From: Sphingomonas sp. SORGH_AS_0950
GTDB taxonomy: Bacteria > Pseudomonadota > Alphaproteobacteria > Sphingomonadales > Sphingomonadaceae
Assembly: GCF_030818415.1 (NCBI RefSeq)
Contig: NZ_JAUTAE010000001.1
Span: 2,153,501-2,217,500, forward strand
Direction: 5' to 3'
Length of the DNA: 64,000 nt
In this document: positions 52,198 to 62,061 of the stretch, piece by piece
Layout: every line of letters starts with the position of its first letter
How positions within the stretch are numbered: position 1 is the stretch's first letter
The notes under the pieces: generated by a model
Seen by the model: the letters and a program-made list of their open reading frames with translations, nothing else
The model's database searches: none
What the model was told of the DNA's origin: nothing
Program-made: the position numbers and the translations under genes

Positions 52198-54801
52198 ATG
52201 GACATCCAGCGTAGCGCCGCCCAGCCCAGCATGACCCCGGCCGCCATCCGGCGCGAGGATTATGCGCCCCCCGCCTGGCGCGTGCCCGAGACGCGGCTCG
52301 ACTTCGCGCTCGACCCCGCCGAAACCCTGGTCCGCGCGACCCTGTCGGTGGTGCGCGACGGCGCGCATGACGAGCCGCTGCGGCTGGACGGCGCGGGGCA
52401 GGTGCCGCTGTCGGTCAAGGTCGACGGCGTGGCCGTCACCGACTGGCGGATCGAGGGCGAACAGCTGGTCGTCCCGCTGCCCGGCGATGCCCATGAAGTC
52501 GAGACCGAGGTGGTGATCGCGCCCGACCACAATACCCAGTTGATGGGTCTTTATGCCTCGGGCGGGAATCTGTGCACCCAGTGCGAGGCGGAGGGGTTTC
52601 GCCGCATCACCTTCTTCCCCGACCGGCCCGATGTCCTGAGCGTCTACCGGGTGCGGATGACCGCCGACCGGGGGCGCTATCCGGTGCTGCTCGCCAATGG
52701 CGATCCGGTGGCCAGCGGCGAGAATGACGACGGCACCCATTGGGCGGAGTGGCACGATCCCTTCCCCAAGCCCTCCTATCTCTTCGCGCTGGTGGCGGGC
52801 GATCTGGCGGTCAACGCCGCGACCTTCACCACCATGAGCGGGCGCGAGGTGCGCTTAGGCATCTGGGTCCGCGCCGCCGACCTGCCCAAGACCACCCATG
52901 CGCTCCACGCGCTGAAGCTGTCCATGGCCTGGGACGAGCGGGTCTATGGCCGCGAATATGACCTGGACGTGTTCAACATCGTCGCGGTCGACGATTTCAA
53001 CTTCGGCGCGATGGAGAATAAGGGGCTGAACATCTTCAACAGCCGCTACATCCTCGCCGATCCCGACACCGCGACCGATTACGACTATGACGCGATCGCC
53101 GCCGTCGTCGCGCATGAATATTTCCACAACTGGTCGGGCAACCGGATCACCTGCCGCGACTGGTTCCAGCTGAGCCTCAAGGAAGGCTTCACCGTCTATC
53201 GCGACCAGTGTTTCTCCGCCGACCAGGGATCGGCGGCGGTCAAGCGGATCGAGGATGTGCGGGGGCTTCGCGCCAGCCAGTTCCCCGAGGATTCGGGGCC
53301 GCTCGCCCATCCGGTGCGCCCCGAAAGCTATATCGAGATCAGCAATTTCTACACGGCCACCATCTACAACAAGGGTGCCGAGCTGATCCGCATGATGGCG
53401 ACGATGCTGGGCCCGGTGAAATTCCGCGCCGCGACCGACCTGTACTTCACCCGCTTCGACGGGACGGCGGCGACGTGCGAGGATTTCGTCGCCTGCATGG
53501 AGGAGGCGGGCGGCGTCGACCTGTCGCAATTCCGCCTCTGGTATAGCCAGGCGGGAACCCCGCGGGTCTCGGCGGGCCTCTCGCACGAACCCGGCGGCGG
53601 CCGCGCAACGCTGCGTCTGGCCCAGCACGTACCCGCCACGCCGGGGCAGGCCGTCAAGCAGCCGATGGTCCTGCCGCTCAAGGTCCGGCTGTTCGGCGCG
53701 GAGACGGGCCGCCCGCTGACCGACGAGCGGCTGATCCTGCTCGACCAGGTGGCCGAGACGATCACCTTCGAGGCGGTGACCGAGCGGCCCGTCCTGTCGA
53801 TCAATCGCGGCTTTTCCGCCCCCGTGGTGGTCGAGAGCGACCGGACGGCGGAGGATCTCGCCTTCCTGTCGGCGCATGACGACGACCCCTTCGCCCGCTA
53901 TGAGGCGATGCAGCAGCTGATGCTCGACACGCTGGTCGCGGGCACGATCCATGGCGAGGTGCGGGCCGAGGCCGTGGTCGACGCGGTGACCCGCACGCTG
54001 GCGGCCGAGGGGCTGGAGCCCGCCTTCCTGGCCGAGGCCGTGCTGCTGCCGTCCGAGAATTTCATCGGCGACCAGCTGGCGACGGTCGATCCCGACGCGA
54101 TCCATGCCGCGCGCGAGGCGCTTCGCCGTCGTCTGGGGCAGGCGCTGGAGCCCGAATGGCGGCGGCTCCATGCCGAGCTGGCGCAGGATGCCTATGTCTA
54201 TTCGCCCGAGGCCAAGGGGCGGCGTCGGCTGCGCAATGTCGCGCTCGGCTATATCGCGGCGAGCGGTGCGGAGGATGCCGCCGCGCTCGCCTTCGCGCAG
54301 TTCGAGGGGGCGGACAACATGACCGACCGGCAGGCGGCGCTGACCACTTTGGTCAATTCCGACGCCCCCGAGCGCGAGGCGGCGCTGGCGCAGTTCCACG
54401 CGCGCTATGCCGACAATCCGCTGGTCCTGGACAAATGGTTCCAGACCCAGGCGCTGTCGTCGCGCAGCGACACAGGCGCGATCGTCGAGCGGCTGGCCGG
54501 GCATCCCGACTTCACGCTCGCCAACCCCAACCGCGCCCGCGCGCTGGTCGGGGCGTTCGGGATGAACCAGCGTGCGCTCAACGCGGCGGACGGTTCGGGC
54601 TATCGCTTCCTGGCCGACCAGCTGATCGCGCTCGACCGGCTCAACCCGCAAACGGCGGCCAAGCTGTTGCCGCCGCTGGGCCGCTGGCGGCGGTTCGACG
54701 CGAAACGCTCCGCCCTGATGCGCGCCGAGCTGATGCGGATCATCGCCACGCCGGGGCTGTCGAAGGATCTGTTCGAGCAGGCGTCGAAGAGCATCGAGTG
54801 A
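52198..54801 (+). CDS. pepN: Aminopeptidase N (M1 family)
   Basis: An 867-residue cytosolic zinc aminopeptidase. GAMENKG (near residue 272) and HEYFHNWSGNR with the downstream Glu (LSLKEGFTVYRDQ) give the zinc-binding and catalytic groups of M1. The C-terminal helical region is that of bacterial PepN. The ATG at 52198 gives the expected N-terminus. It recycles peptides after intracellular breakdown. Two other peptidase genes (M28, pepP) are in the window but not in the same operon. Confidence 0.96.
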   Translation: MDIQRSAAQPSMTPAAIRREDYAPPAWRVPETRLDFALDPAETLVRATLSVVRDGAHDEPLRLDGAGQVPLSVKVDGVAVTDWRIEGEQLVVPLPGDAHEVETEVVIAPDHNTQLMGLYASGGNLCTQCEAEGFRRITFFPDRPDVLSVYRVRMTADRGRYPVLLANGDPVASGENDDGTHWAEWHDPFPKPSYLFALVAGDLAVNAATFTTMSGREVRLGIWVRAADLPKTTHALHALKLSMAWDERVYGREYDLDVFNIVAVDDFNFGAMENKGLNIFNSRYILADPDTATDYDYDAIAAVVAHEYFHNWSGNRITCRDWFQLSLKEGFTVYRDQCFSADQGSAAVKRIEDVRGLRASQFPEDSGPLAHPVRPESYIEISNFYTATIYNKGAELIRMMATMLGPVKFRAATDLYFTRFDGTAATCEDFVACMEEAGGVDLSQFRLWYSQAGTPRVSAGLSHEPGGGRATLRLAQHVPATPGQAVKQPMVLPLKVRLFGAETGRPLTDERLILLDQVAETITFEAVTERPVLSINRGFSAPVVVESDRTAEDLAFLSAHDDDPFARYEAMQQLMLDTLVAGTIHGEVRAEAVVDAVTRTLAAEGLEPAFLAEAVLLPSENFIGDQLATVDPDAIHAAREALRRRLGQALEPEWRRLHAELAQDAYVYSPEAKGRRRLRNVALGYIAASGAEDAAALAFAQFEGADNMTDRQAALTTLVNSDAPEREAALAQFHARYADNPLVLDKWFQTQALSSRSDTGAIVERLAGHPDFTLANPNRARALVGAFGMNQRALNAADGSGYRFLADQLIALDRLNPQTAAKLLPPLGRWRRFDAKRSALMRAELMRIIATPGLSKDLFEQASKSIE

Positions 54802-54805
54802 TCCC

Positions 54806-54928
54806 AGCCTTCCCAAGCTGTGCTTGGGGAGGGGGACCGCCGCGAAGCGGTGGTGGAGGGGCATGCTCGCTGGCGGGGACACCCCTCCGTCAGTCCTTTG
54901 GACTGCCACCTCCCCTTGCAGGGGAGGA
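54806..54928. repeat. Imperfect palindromic intergenic element
   Basis: CCTTCCCAAGCTGTGCTTGG and CACCTCCCCTTGCAGGGGAG flank a central section with CCGCCGCGAAGCGGTGGTGG and complementary remnants. No gene. Such elements are typical between sphingomonad genes. Confidence 0.65.
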
Positions 54929-54930
54929 AT

Positions 54931-55863
54931 TTATTGCGTCTTTGCCTTCAAAAATCCTTCCATCACGATCCACCGGTAGAAGGCGTCGAACCAGCCGGTG
55001 CTGGTCGTCTTCTTCGGATACATGCCGAAGCCGTGCCCGCCCTGGCCATAGAGGTGGAACTCGACCGGCTTCTTCGCCGCCAGCCACTGGTCGATCAGGC
55101 CGAAGCCCTTGCCCGCGAACAGCGGATCGTCGGCGGCGATCGCGGCGAACATCGGCGGCGCATCGGCCGGGACCGTCATCGGCTGGAGCGGGCCATAGAT
55201 GTCGCCGACAAAGGCGGGCCTGGCCTGTCCGTCCAGCACCGTCGCGACCGTCAGCATCGCACCAGCCGAAAAGCCGACCATGCCGATCCGGTTGGGGTCG
55301 ACCTTCCACTCGTTCGCGCGCTGGCGGACCAGGGCGAAGGCGGCGCGCGAGTCGGCGATCTGGGGGGCCAGGCCCTTCAGCGCCTCTTCGGGACTGGGCC
55401 GCGCGGCGGGTCGCGCCACGCTGGAGAACATCGCCGCCATCGACTTTTCGAATTCGCCCATATCGGCGGGTGTCTGGTTCAGCCGGTATTTCAGGACGAA
55501 GGCGGCGATGCCGCGATCGGCCAGCGCCTTGGCGACGTCCCAGCCCTCATTCTGCATCGACAGCGTGCGGAAGCCGCCACCGGGCGCGACGATCACCGCC
55601 GCGCCGGTCGCCTTGGCGGGATCGGGCAGGAAGGGGGTCAGCGTCGCTTGCGTCACGTTGCGTGCGAAGACGCTGTCATATTGGCTGTGCCAGCTTTCCT
55701 TGTTCTTCGCACCGGGCAAGGGGCCGGTGTTGAGCGGAATGGCACCCGGCTGAGCGGGGATGGCGATCGGCACCATCTTGTCGCTCTGCGCGAGGGCGGG
55801 TGCCGCCACCGAGAGCGTTAGCAAAGCGGCCAGCGCATGGCGGGCCCAGCGATTGGACTTCAT
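54931..55863 (-). CDS. Exported alpha/beta hydrolase (acetylesterase-like)
   Basis: A 310-residue protein with signal peptide (ALAALLTLSVAAPALAQ). The hydrolase part has AAVIVAPGGGFRTLSMQNEG (oxyanion region), the nucleophile GMVGFSAGAML (Ser), Asp in IAADDPLF and His in GQGGHGFGM. It resembles BD-FAE or xylan acetylesterases; the substrate is not given by sequence. It may act on plant-type oligosaccharides, but there is no carbohydrate cluster here. The RBS lies just after a short promoter region. Confidence 0.87.
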   Translation of the reverse strand: MKSNRWARHALAALLTLSVAAPALAQSDKMVPIAIPAQPGAIPLNTGPLPGAKNKESWHSQYDSVFARNVTQATLTPFLPDPAKATGAAVIVAPGGGFRTLSMQNEGWDVAKALADRGIAAFVLKYRLNQTPADMGEFEKSMAAMFSSVARPAARPSPEEALKGLAPQIADSRAAFALVRQRANEWKVDPNRIGMVGFSAGAMLTVATVLDGQARPAFVGDIYGPLQPMTVPADAPPMFAAIAADDPLFAGKGFGLIDQWLAAKKPVEFHLYGQGGHGFGMYPKKTTSTGWFDAFYRWIVMEGFLKAKTQ

Positions 55864-55973
55864 ATCCCCTCCTGTCCTCCGTGGGTTATGTCCCTACGGT
55901 CGGACAGGGATGGTACGCTTCGGGGCGTAGGGTGCAAGGGGTAATGTTAAGGCTAACAGTGGTGGGGCGTGGG

Positions 55974-56061
55974 CTTCGACTTCGCTCAGCCCGAACGGCT
56001 GTTCGTATCCAGTCCCCGACGCCCAGACCCCACACCCCGTTCAGCCTGAGCGTAGTCGAAG
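55974..56061. repeat. Sphingomonad intergenic inverted repeat, copy 3
   Basis: Arms CTTCGACTTCGCTCAGCCCG and CAGCCTGAGCGTAGTCGAAG, about 38 bases apart. Same family as 24153-24255 and 50230-50303. Confidence 0.8.
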
Positions 56062-56089
56062 GCCAAGGGAATCCCTCACCCGCAATCCC

Positions 56090-56449
56090 TCAGAACAACC
56101 GCCCCCCATCGGGCACCGCCTGATCCGGCCCGATCAGCACCACCTGCCCCTCCGCATCGGGAAAGCCCAGGGTCAGCACCTCGGACATCATCGGTCCGAT
56201 CTGGCGCGGCGGAAAATTGACCACCGCCGCCACCTGCCGCCCGACCAGCGTCTCGGGCGTGTAATGCCGCGTGATCTGCGCCGAGGATCGCTTGACCCCG
56301 ATGACGGGACCGAAGTCGATGGTCAGCTTGATCGCGGGCTTGCGCGCCTCCGGAAAGGGCTCGGCGGCGATGACGGTGCCGACGCGGATGTCGACCGCCA
56401 GGAAATCCTCGATCCCGATCCGGGGTGCGGGCGCGTCAGAAGTCGACAT
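56090..56449 (-). CDS. csaA: CsaA-type tRNA-binding / chaperone protein
   Basis: A 119-residue OB-fold protein of the CsaA family: [20 protein letters not shown] at the start, [19 protein letters not shown] and [20 protein letters not shown] at the end. CsaA binds tRNA and, in Bacillus, acts as a secretion chaperone. Its start overlaps the GST-like gene end by 14 bases. Both are transcribed on the minus strand. Confidence 0.92.
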   Translation of the reverse strand: MSTSDAPAPRIGIEDFLAVDIRVGTVIAAEPFPEARKPAIKLTIDFGPVIGVKRSSAQITRHYTPETLVGRQVAAVVNFPPRQIGPMMSEVLTLGFPDAEGQVVLIGPDQAVPDGGRLF

Positions 56450-57107
56450 TGTCGTAATGCGACGGCGGCGTGACCATCTCCATCCGCTCGGACAGCAGCG
56501 GGCGGAAGGAGGGGCGGCTCTTCAGCCCGCGATACCAGCGCGCGGTCTGCTCATGCCCCTTCCAGTCGATGCCGCCCAGATAATCGGCGACCGAGATCTG
56601 CGCGGCGGCGGCGAGGTCGGCCAGGCTCATCGTCGCGCCGCCCAGCCAGTTGCGATGGTCGAGCAGATAATCGGTATAGTCGAGATGCCCGACCGCCGCC
56701 TTCATCGCTTCGCGCAGGCCCTTGGCATCCGGGCTGCCGGTACGCGCGACGCGCTTGACCATGCGCTCGTGGAGCAGCGGGCCGGTCACGTCCTGATAGA
56801 AATGCGTATCGAACCACGTCACCAGCCGCCGGATCTCGGCCCGGCCGACGGCGGTGCCGTTGATCATCGCCGACTTCTCGACCGTCTCCTCGAAATATTC
56901 CGAGATCGCCATGGAATCAACCAGCAGCACGCCGCGCTCCTCGTCGACCATCACCGGGGTCTGCCCGGCGGGGTTCATGTCGAGGAACTCGTCGCGCCGC
57001 TGCCACGGCGACTCGCGGACCAACTCATATCCGACGCCCTTCTCGCCCAGCAGCAGCCGGACCTTGCGCGAAAAGGGACAGAGCGGGAATTGATAGAGTT
57101 GCCACAT
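56436..57107 (-). CDS. fzlA: GST-fold protein, FzlA-like
   Basis: A 223-residue glutathione S-transferase-fold protein: thioredoxin-like N-terminus [20 protein letters not shown], the cis-Pro region GQTPVM, ISEYFEE, and a GST C-terminal domain. The tail [17 protein letters not shown] resembles that of Caulobacter FzlA, which binds FtsZ and is needed for constriction; there the C-terminal tail is essential. The active-site residues for glutathione are not obvious, as in FzlA. Start at 57107 (57116 possible). Confidence 0.8.
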   Translation of the reverse strand: MWQLYQFPLCPFSRKVRLLLGEKGVGYELVRESPWQRRDEFLDMNPAGQTPVMVDEERGVLLVDSMAISEYFEETVEKSAMINGTAVGRAEIRRLVTWFDTHFYQDVTGPLLHERMVKRVARTGSPDAKGLREAMKAAVGHLDYTDYLLDHRNWLGGATMSLADLAAAAQISVADYLGGIDWKGHEQTARWYRGLKSRPSFRPLLSERMEMVTPPSHYDNVDF

Positions 57108-57134
57108 GCCGCCCATCTAAGCGGCCGGGCATGG

Positions 57135-58601
57135 TTACGCCAACCCCGATGGCGATGTTTTCACCCGCCCGCGCGACGCAGGACGGCACAGTCGCCGCCA
57201 CCCGACCACGACGCCGCTGACCGACAGGATCAGCCCGGCGATCGACCAGAGCCACATCCACGCCGTCCAGCCGGGCCGCCACGCGGTCAGCCACGGCCAG
57301 TCCCAGGTGTGAAGCAGCGTATAGGCCCAGCGATAAGCCCGCCGGACGCGGTCCTGCCGCTCGACCACCGCCCCGCTCATCGGGTCGAGATAGAGCCAGG
57401 TCGCCGCGCGATCGTCGAACCGCATTCGCACCACCGGCAACCGGGCGGGATTGGTCCAATAGAAATCGGGCCGCTCCAGCCGTGCCACCCCCGTCACATG
57501 CCCGCCGGGGACCAGCATGGCGGCGGCGTCCGGTCGATCGATCGGCGCGGCCGGGGCCAGCGTCGCCTGCTCCAGCCAGCGCGGATGCGGTCCGGCCGGG
57601 TCGATCGCGATGCGCCGCCACCCGCCATCGCCGCTCCACACGACGCTGTGCGCCGGGCCCGCCATGGCGGCGAGCCGGTCGAGCGCCACCGGCTCGCCCG
57701 CCTGCCCGGCATAGGCGCGCATCGCCTCCACCGGCGCGGTGCCCCCGGCAAAGACGCGTCCCGGATCGACCGACAGCCAGCCGCTGACGATCCAGCCGGT
57801 CAGCAGCACGCCGCCCAGCAGCCCGCTGACATGATGCCAGACCATCCAGCCGCGATAGGGCGTCACCCGCCCGCCGCGATACCGACGCCGCCCCAGCCGC
57901 ATGCGCAGGATGCCGATCCACATTCCGGTCAGCGCGACCGCGATGCACGGCCCCGACACCCACATCACCACCTGCCGCCACAGCCCGCCGTCGCGGCGCA
58001 GGATCGTCGGATAGAGCCAGTGCGGCACCGACCCCAGCCAGTTCCAGATACGCTGCGTCCGGGTCGTCCGCTGCACCGGCTGGCCGGTCAGGCTGGAGAT
58101 ATAGAGCTCGGTCCCGGCGGCATCGGCCAGCGTCGCCTTCCACAACGGACGGTGCCGGTCGAAGCCGCCCGCTACGGTCCATTGGTCATGCCCGATGGGC
58201 GCGACCGCGACGACCGGCGCCCCCGCGAACCGCACCGCGACCCGACGGGCATAGGCGGCCTCGACCGGCGCGACGCGAGCCCCCGTCCGGGCGGAGCGGA
58301 TCTGCGTCTCGCCCTCCGCCCCTTCGATCCGCCAGACCGGCACGCCGTCGCGCATCTCCAGCGTGATCCGCCGCGCGGTCGCGCCGTCCGGCGGCGGCCG
58401 ATCGACCCCGCCCCAGTCGATCGGCTCCGCCCCGGCCGCCATCTGGGCAGGGGTCAGCGCGGGATAGGGGACGTAGATCATCACCAGCCCGGAGGCGAAC
58501 CACATCGCGAAGAACAGGCAGGCGGCGATCCCGGCCCAGCGATGGACGAGAAAGGCGAACCGGACGGCCGCCCTTCCCCATGACGCGTCAGAACGTCGCA
58601 C
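57135..58601 (-). CDS. PepSY-associated transmembrane protein
   Basis: A 488-residue membrane protein with four or more helices: FLVHRWAGIAACLFFAMWFA, WHHVSGLLGGVLLTGWIVSG, WMWLWSIAGLILSVSGVVVG, and paired His residues for haem (HRW and HHVSG, HTWDW). PepSY-TM proteins next to TonB receptors are thought to reduce ferric or other metal chelates at the inner membrane. Start is uncertain; GTG at 58601 overlaps the receptor stop by 14 bases. It should be co-transcribed with the receptor, under the cobalamin riboswitch. Confidence 0.83.
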   Translation of the reverse strand: MRRSDASWGRAAVRFAFLVHRWAGIAACLFFAMWFASGLVMIYVPYPALTPAQMAAGAEPIDWGGVDRPPPDGATARRITLEMRDGVPVWRIEGAEGETQIRSARTGARVAPVEAAYARRVAVRFAGAPVVAVAPIGHDQWTVAGGFDRHRPLWKATLADAAGTELYISSLTGQPVQRTTRTQRIWNWLGSVPHWLYPTILRRDGGLWRQVVMWVSGPCIAVALTGMWIGILRMRLGRRRYRGGRVTPYRGWMVWHHVSGLLGGVLLTGWIVSGWLSVDPGRVFAGGTAPVEAMRAYAGQAGEPVALDRLAAMAGPAHSVVWSGDGGWRRIAIDPAGPHPRWLEQATLAPAAPIDRPDAAAMLVPGGHVTGVARLERPDFYWTNPARLPVVRMRFDDRAATWLYLDPMSGAVVERQDRVRRAYRWAYTLLHTWDWPWLTAWRPGWTAWMWLWSIAGLILSVSGVVVGWRRLCRPASRGRVKTSPSGLA

Positions 58602-60768
58602 GAAGGCCCAGGTCCAGCGAGCGCGGACGGCCCAATATCCATTGCTGATCGCCATAGGCGGTGACCGCATAGGCCTTGTCGAACAGGTTATAGACGCGCA
58701 GGTCGACCGCCATGCGCGGGCTCAGCGCATAGGACAGGGCGGCGTCCACCGTCGCATAGCCGGGGATGCGAAACGCATCGGCATTGTCGGAAAAGCGCCG
58801 CCCGACATAGCGCAGCCCCGCCCGCGCCTGCATGCGGGCCGTGGCATCCCAGCGCAGCCAGAGATTGCCCAGCGCCTCGGGCACATTGGGCGGCGTCCGG
58901 CCGCTATAGTCCGCGCCGCCCGAACGGAAATCATCGAACCGCGCATCCAGCATCGTCGCATTGGCGTCGATCCCGAACCCCTGGGGCAGATCGACCGAGA
59001 CCGCCGCCTCCACCCCTTGCGCCGAACGCTGGCCGACCTGCTCGACCGGGCTGGAGAGGGTGCGCTGCGCCAGCAGCCCCGTCTTGACGATGCGATAGGC
59101 CGCCAGCGTCGCGGTGCCGCGCCCGCCCAGGAACAGCCACTTGGCCCCCATTTCGACCTGGTTGCCCTTCGCATTGCCGAACTGCACCTGCCCGCTCGAC
59201 ACGGTGGTCAGCGTGGCCAGCGGGTCGACGCCGGTGGCATATTGGCCATAGAGCGACAGGGTCGGCCTCGGCTGATACACGATGCCCGCCCGCCAGGTCG
59301 CGTTGCGGAAGGTCTTTTCAAAGGCGAAGCGATCGGTCCGCGTGCCGCCCGGATAGGCGATCGCCCAGCGGCGGACCTGATCCTCCTCGTAACGGAAACC
59401 GCCGACCACCGACCATTTCTGGCCCAGCGTCACCCGATCCTCGGCAAACACCGCCAGCGCGACGGTGCGGGTGCGGTATCGCGGCGCGATCCCCTGCGTA
59501 TCCAGAAAGCGGCCGGGATCGAAGGCGAAGGGATCGACCGCATCGACCTGCGCATCCGATCCAAAGTCGTTCTCATGGGTGAAGCGCACCAGATTGGCGT
59601 CGACCCCGACGACCAGCGCATTGGCGATGCCCGGCGCCAGCGGCGTGCGCAGCGTCACGCTCGCCTGGTCGCCCCATTGGGTCTGGTCGTGACGGATGCC
59701 GTAATTGTCGCTCCGCCGGATCGTGCCGGGCGTACCGCTCTCCCCGTTGGCGCACGTGCCGTTGGTACCGACCCAGCAATAGCTCTCCAGATTGCGCCAG
59801 AATCGATCGCTGGTCAGATAATAGGCGATGTTGGAGACGCTGACCGCCGCGCTCGGCGTCCAGTCGACCTGTACCGAGGCACGGTCGTCGCGAAACCGCA
59901 TCCGTCCGTCCCCGACATTATAGTTGCGCGTCCGAATCGCCGGGTCGAGCCGCCCGTCGATCAGCGGCGTCCCGAAATAGCCGATCGGCCGCTGGTCGCC
60001 ATGATCGCCGCGGATCGTCACCGCCAGCCGTGGCGAAGGGGTCCATTTCACCGTGCCCGACAGCGCGAAACTGTGCGAATCCCCCCGGTCGACATAGCCG
60101 TCCGAGCGGCGATAGCTGGCATCCAGCCGATAGCCCAGCGTGGCCCCCGCCGGACCGCCGATCCCGGCCGCCAGCCGAACGCTGTCCTGCGCGCCATAGC
60201 CGATCTCGGCCTGTCCCTCGGTCCGGGCGGTGGGCTTGCGCATCACGACATTGACCGCGCCGCCCAGCGCGCCCTGGCCATAGAGCACCGACGCCGGGCC
60301 GCTCAGCACGTCGATCCGCTCGACCATCCAGGGATCGGTCGGAAAGGTGATCGTCCCGGCCGCCGGGAACAGCCGGACCCCGTCAATCAGTTGCAGGACC
60401 GAGCCCTGTCCGGAAAAGCCACGCGCCGCCAGGGCGGTGCCGCCATTGCCGGGATTGGCGACGCTCGACAGTCCGGGGGCGCGTGTCTCGGCCTCGACGA
60501 TCGACTGGTCGCCCCGCGCGCGCACCAGGTCGCCGTCGAGCGAGGTGATGCTGGCAGGGGTTTCGAGCGGGGTCAGCCCCAATCGGCTGCCCGTGGCATT
60601 GGGCCGGTCCATCGCCGGTTTGTCGCGCGTACCGACGACCAATATCGTGGCGTCGGTGCCGGTCGGCATGCCCCCCTGCTGCGCCCAAGCGGGCATCGCC
60701 ATGCAGGACCACAGGGCCCCACCCACAAGGATGAGACCACGGCTCGATGATATGTGATGATATAACAT
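58588..60768 (-). CDS. TonB-dependent receptor under cobalamin riboswitch
   Basis: A 726-residue outer-membrane receptor. Signal peptide, then ILVVGTRDKPAMDRP (TonB-box region), plug (VERIDVLSGPASVLYGQGAL), and a barrel ending LDLGLRATF. It is similar to siderophore receptors of the FhuE/FpvA group but without an STN domain. The riboswitch upstream suggests a corrinoid or cobalt-linked ligand. The start ATG 60768 has poor ribosome-site match. Two short hairpins lie just before it. Confidence 0.9.
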   Translation of the reverse strand: MLYHHISSSRGLILVGGALWSCMAMPAWAQQGGMPTGTDATILVVGTRDKPAMDRPNATGSRLGLTPLETPASITSLDGDLVRARGDQSIVEAETRAPGLSSVANPGNGGTALAARGFSGQGSVLQLIDGVRLFPAAGTITFPTDPWMVERIDVLSGPASVLYGQGALGGAVNVVMRKPTARTEGQAEIGYGAQDSVRLAAGIGGPAGATLGYRLDASYRRSDGYVDRGDSHSFALSGTVKWTPSPRLAVTIRGDHGDQRPIGYFGTPLIDGRLDPAIRTRNYNVGDGRMRFRDDRASVQVDWTPSAAVSVSNIAYYLTSDRFWRNLESYCWVGTNGTCANGESGTPGTIRRSDNYGIRHDQTQWGDQASVTLRTPLAPGIANALVVGVDANLVRFTHENDFGSDAQVDAVDPFAFDPGRFLDTQGIAPRYRTRTVALAVFAEDRVTLGQKWSVVGGFRYEEDQVRRWAIAYPGGTRTDRFAFEKTFRNATWRAGIVYQPRPTLSLYGQYATGVDPLATLTTVSSGQVQFGNAKGNQVEMGAKWLFLGGRGTATLAAYRIVKTGLLAQRTLSSPVEQVGQRSAQGVEAAVSVDLPQGFGIDANATMLDARFDDFRSGGADYSGRTPPNVPEALGNLWLRWDATARMQARAGLRYVGRRFSDNADAFRIPGYATVDAALSYALSPRMAVDLRVYNLFDKAYAVTAYGDQQWILGRPRSLDLGLRATF

Positions 60769-60949
60769 TATTTGCTCATAGCGTCTTGTCGCGAACAAGC
60801 CGAGACCTTCCGTTCGCTTCGAACGGCCGGATGCCATGCGCGCTGGACGCCTTTCCGCACTCGACATGGCCACCCATGCGCCTCCGCCACCATTGGCGTC
60901 GCTCGTCGGAAAAGACCTAGCCACGGCCATCCCCTGGGCCCGGCATGAG

Positions 60950-61146
60950 CGACCTGACGCCGGCAGGTCTCCTGGCTCACGGGTCATCGCGAACCATGCG
61001 CCTTCCCAGGTTGCCCCAGTGGCTGGACCGGCTCGACACCGGTCCCTGCATGTCCGCTCACCGCTTACAGTTGCAGGGACAGCCTCGGATTCGGGCGGTC
61101 ACCCGCCCTCACCGCGTTCCCTTTTAATTCCCCTGTTCGGGGAAAC
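60950..61146 (-). promoter_or_regulatory. Cobalamin riboswitch
   Basis: Read on the minus strand: AAAAGGGAACGCGGTG, GCTGTCCCTGCAACTGTAAG (B12 box-type core), GCCACTGG, GGGAAGGCGC and GACCCGTGAGCCAGGAGACC. This is the order and composition of the AdoCbl riboswitch. It lies about 180 bases upstream of the receptor start. Confidence 0.93.
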
Positions 61147-61251
61147 CGGCGCGATCACGACCGGAATATTCCGGCCGCGTACTGATTGCGGCAATCGGCA
61201 GGGCGGGTCAAGCATCTGCCCCCAGCAGCGGCTTTGCGCTATCCCGAACCT

Positions 61252-61554
61252 ATGGCCCGCAAGACCCGCTATCTGACCGCAACGATGCCCGACGGCTATG
61301 TGAAGACCATCGGCCCGACTTCAGCCCCGTTCAGCCATTACTGGCGGATCGTCGCCGATCTGGGCGGGGGCCGGACGGAGGTGTTCTGGGGTCACGCGAA
61401 ATCGCGGAAAGAAGCCATGGCGCACGACGCATCGCTGGCGGAAGCGGCGCGCAAGCGCGGCTGGGTGGGGCACAGATTCGAGGTGGTGGAATTGGCGGAG
61501 AGCCAGGATCCGCCAGCGGCGCTGCCACCGAGGAGCGGCGGGCGTCGTCGCTAA
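61252..61554 (+). CDS. Conserved small protein of unknown function
   Basis: A 100-residue protein beginning MARKTRYLTATMPDGYVKTI, with GRTEVFWGHAKSRKEAMAHD and an Arg-rich C-terminus. No signal peptide or membrane segment. I do not recognise a family. Start at 61252 chosen because upstream sequence is part of the divergent riboswitch region; the ribosome site is weak. Confidence 0.6.
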   Translation: MARKTRYLTATMPDGYVKTIGPTSAPFSHYWRIVADLGGGRTEVFWGHAKSRKEAMAHDASLAEAARKRGWVGHRFEVVELAESQDPPAALPPRSGGRRR

Positions 61555-61623
61555 GACGCGAACGCGCCAATCCGCCATCGGCTATGCCGTGGCGGTTTCG
61601 TATGGGGTGATGTTGGGTGTGTA

Positions 61624-61700
<77 letters not shown>

Positions 61701-61815
61701 ACTGAGCTGAGCCGCACGGCGGCACGCTTCATGCGTGGTGTCGTGGGGCTGAGCGCCCCGGGCTGAGTGCCCGAGGAAACAAGTGAATGGGTTTTGTGTA
61801 TACGCGGACTATAAT

Positions 61816-61931
61816 GCCTGGCGACGCCCTACTCTTCCACTGCTTGAGCAGTAGTACCATTGGCGCAGTCGGGTTTCACGGCCGAGTTCGGGATGGGATC
61901 GGGTGGGACACCGACGCTATGGCCACCAGGC
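61816..61931 (-). rRNA. 5S ribosomal RNA
   Basis: Minus-strand sequence TGCCTGGTGGCCATAGCG, then CCCACCCGATCCCATCCCGA ACTCGG-type loop and GTGAAAC and a 3' end that pairs with the 5' end (CCAGGCA). Ends are approximate. Confidence 0.95.
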
Positions 61932-62061
61932 AATAGAGTCCGCGAATACTGACCCCGCTTTGTGGGCGGGGTGATGGGTATAAAATCGATGCGTGCACTG
62001 GCTGTATTGATGACCGCACCCTGCCATCTAGCCCAGGGCTGATGGTGGGGGTGTGGAGCTC

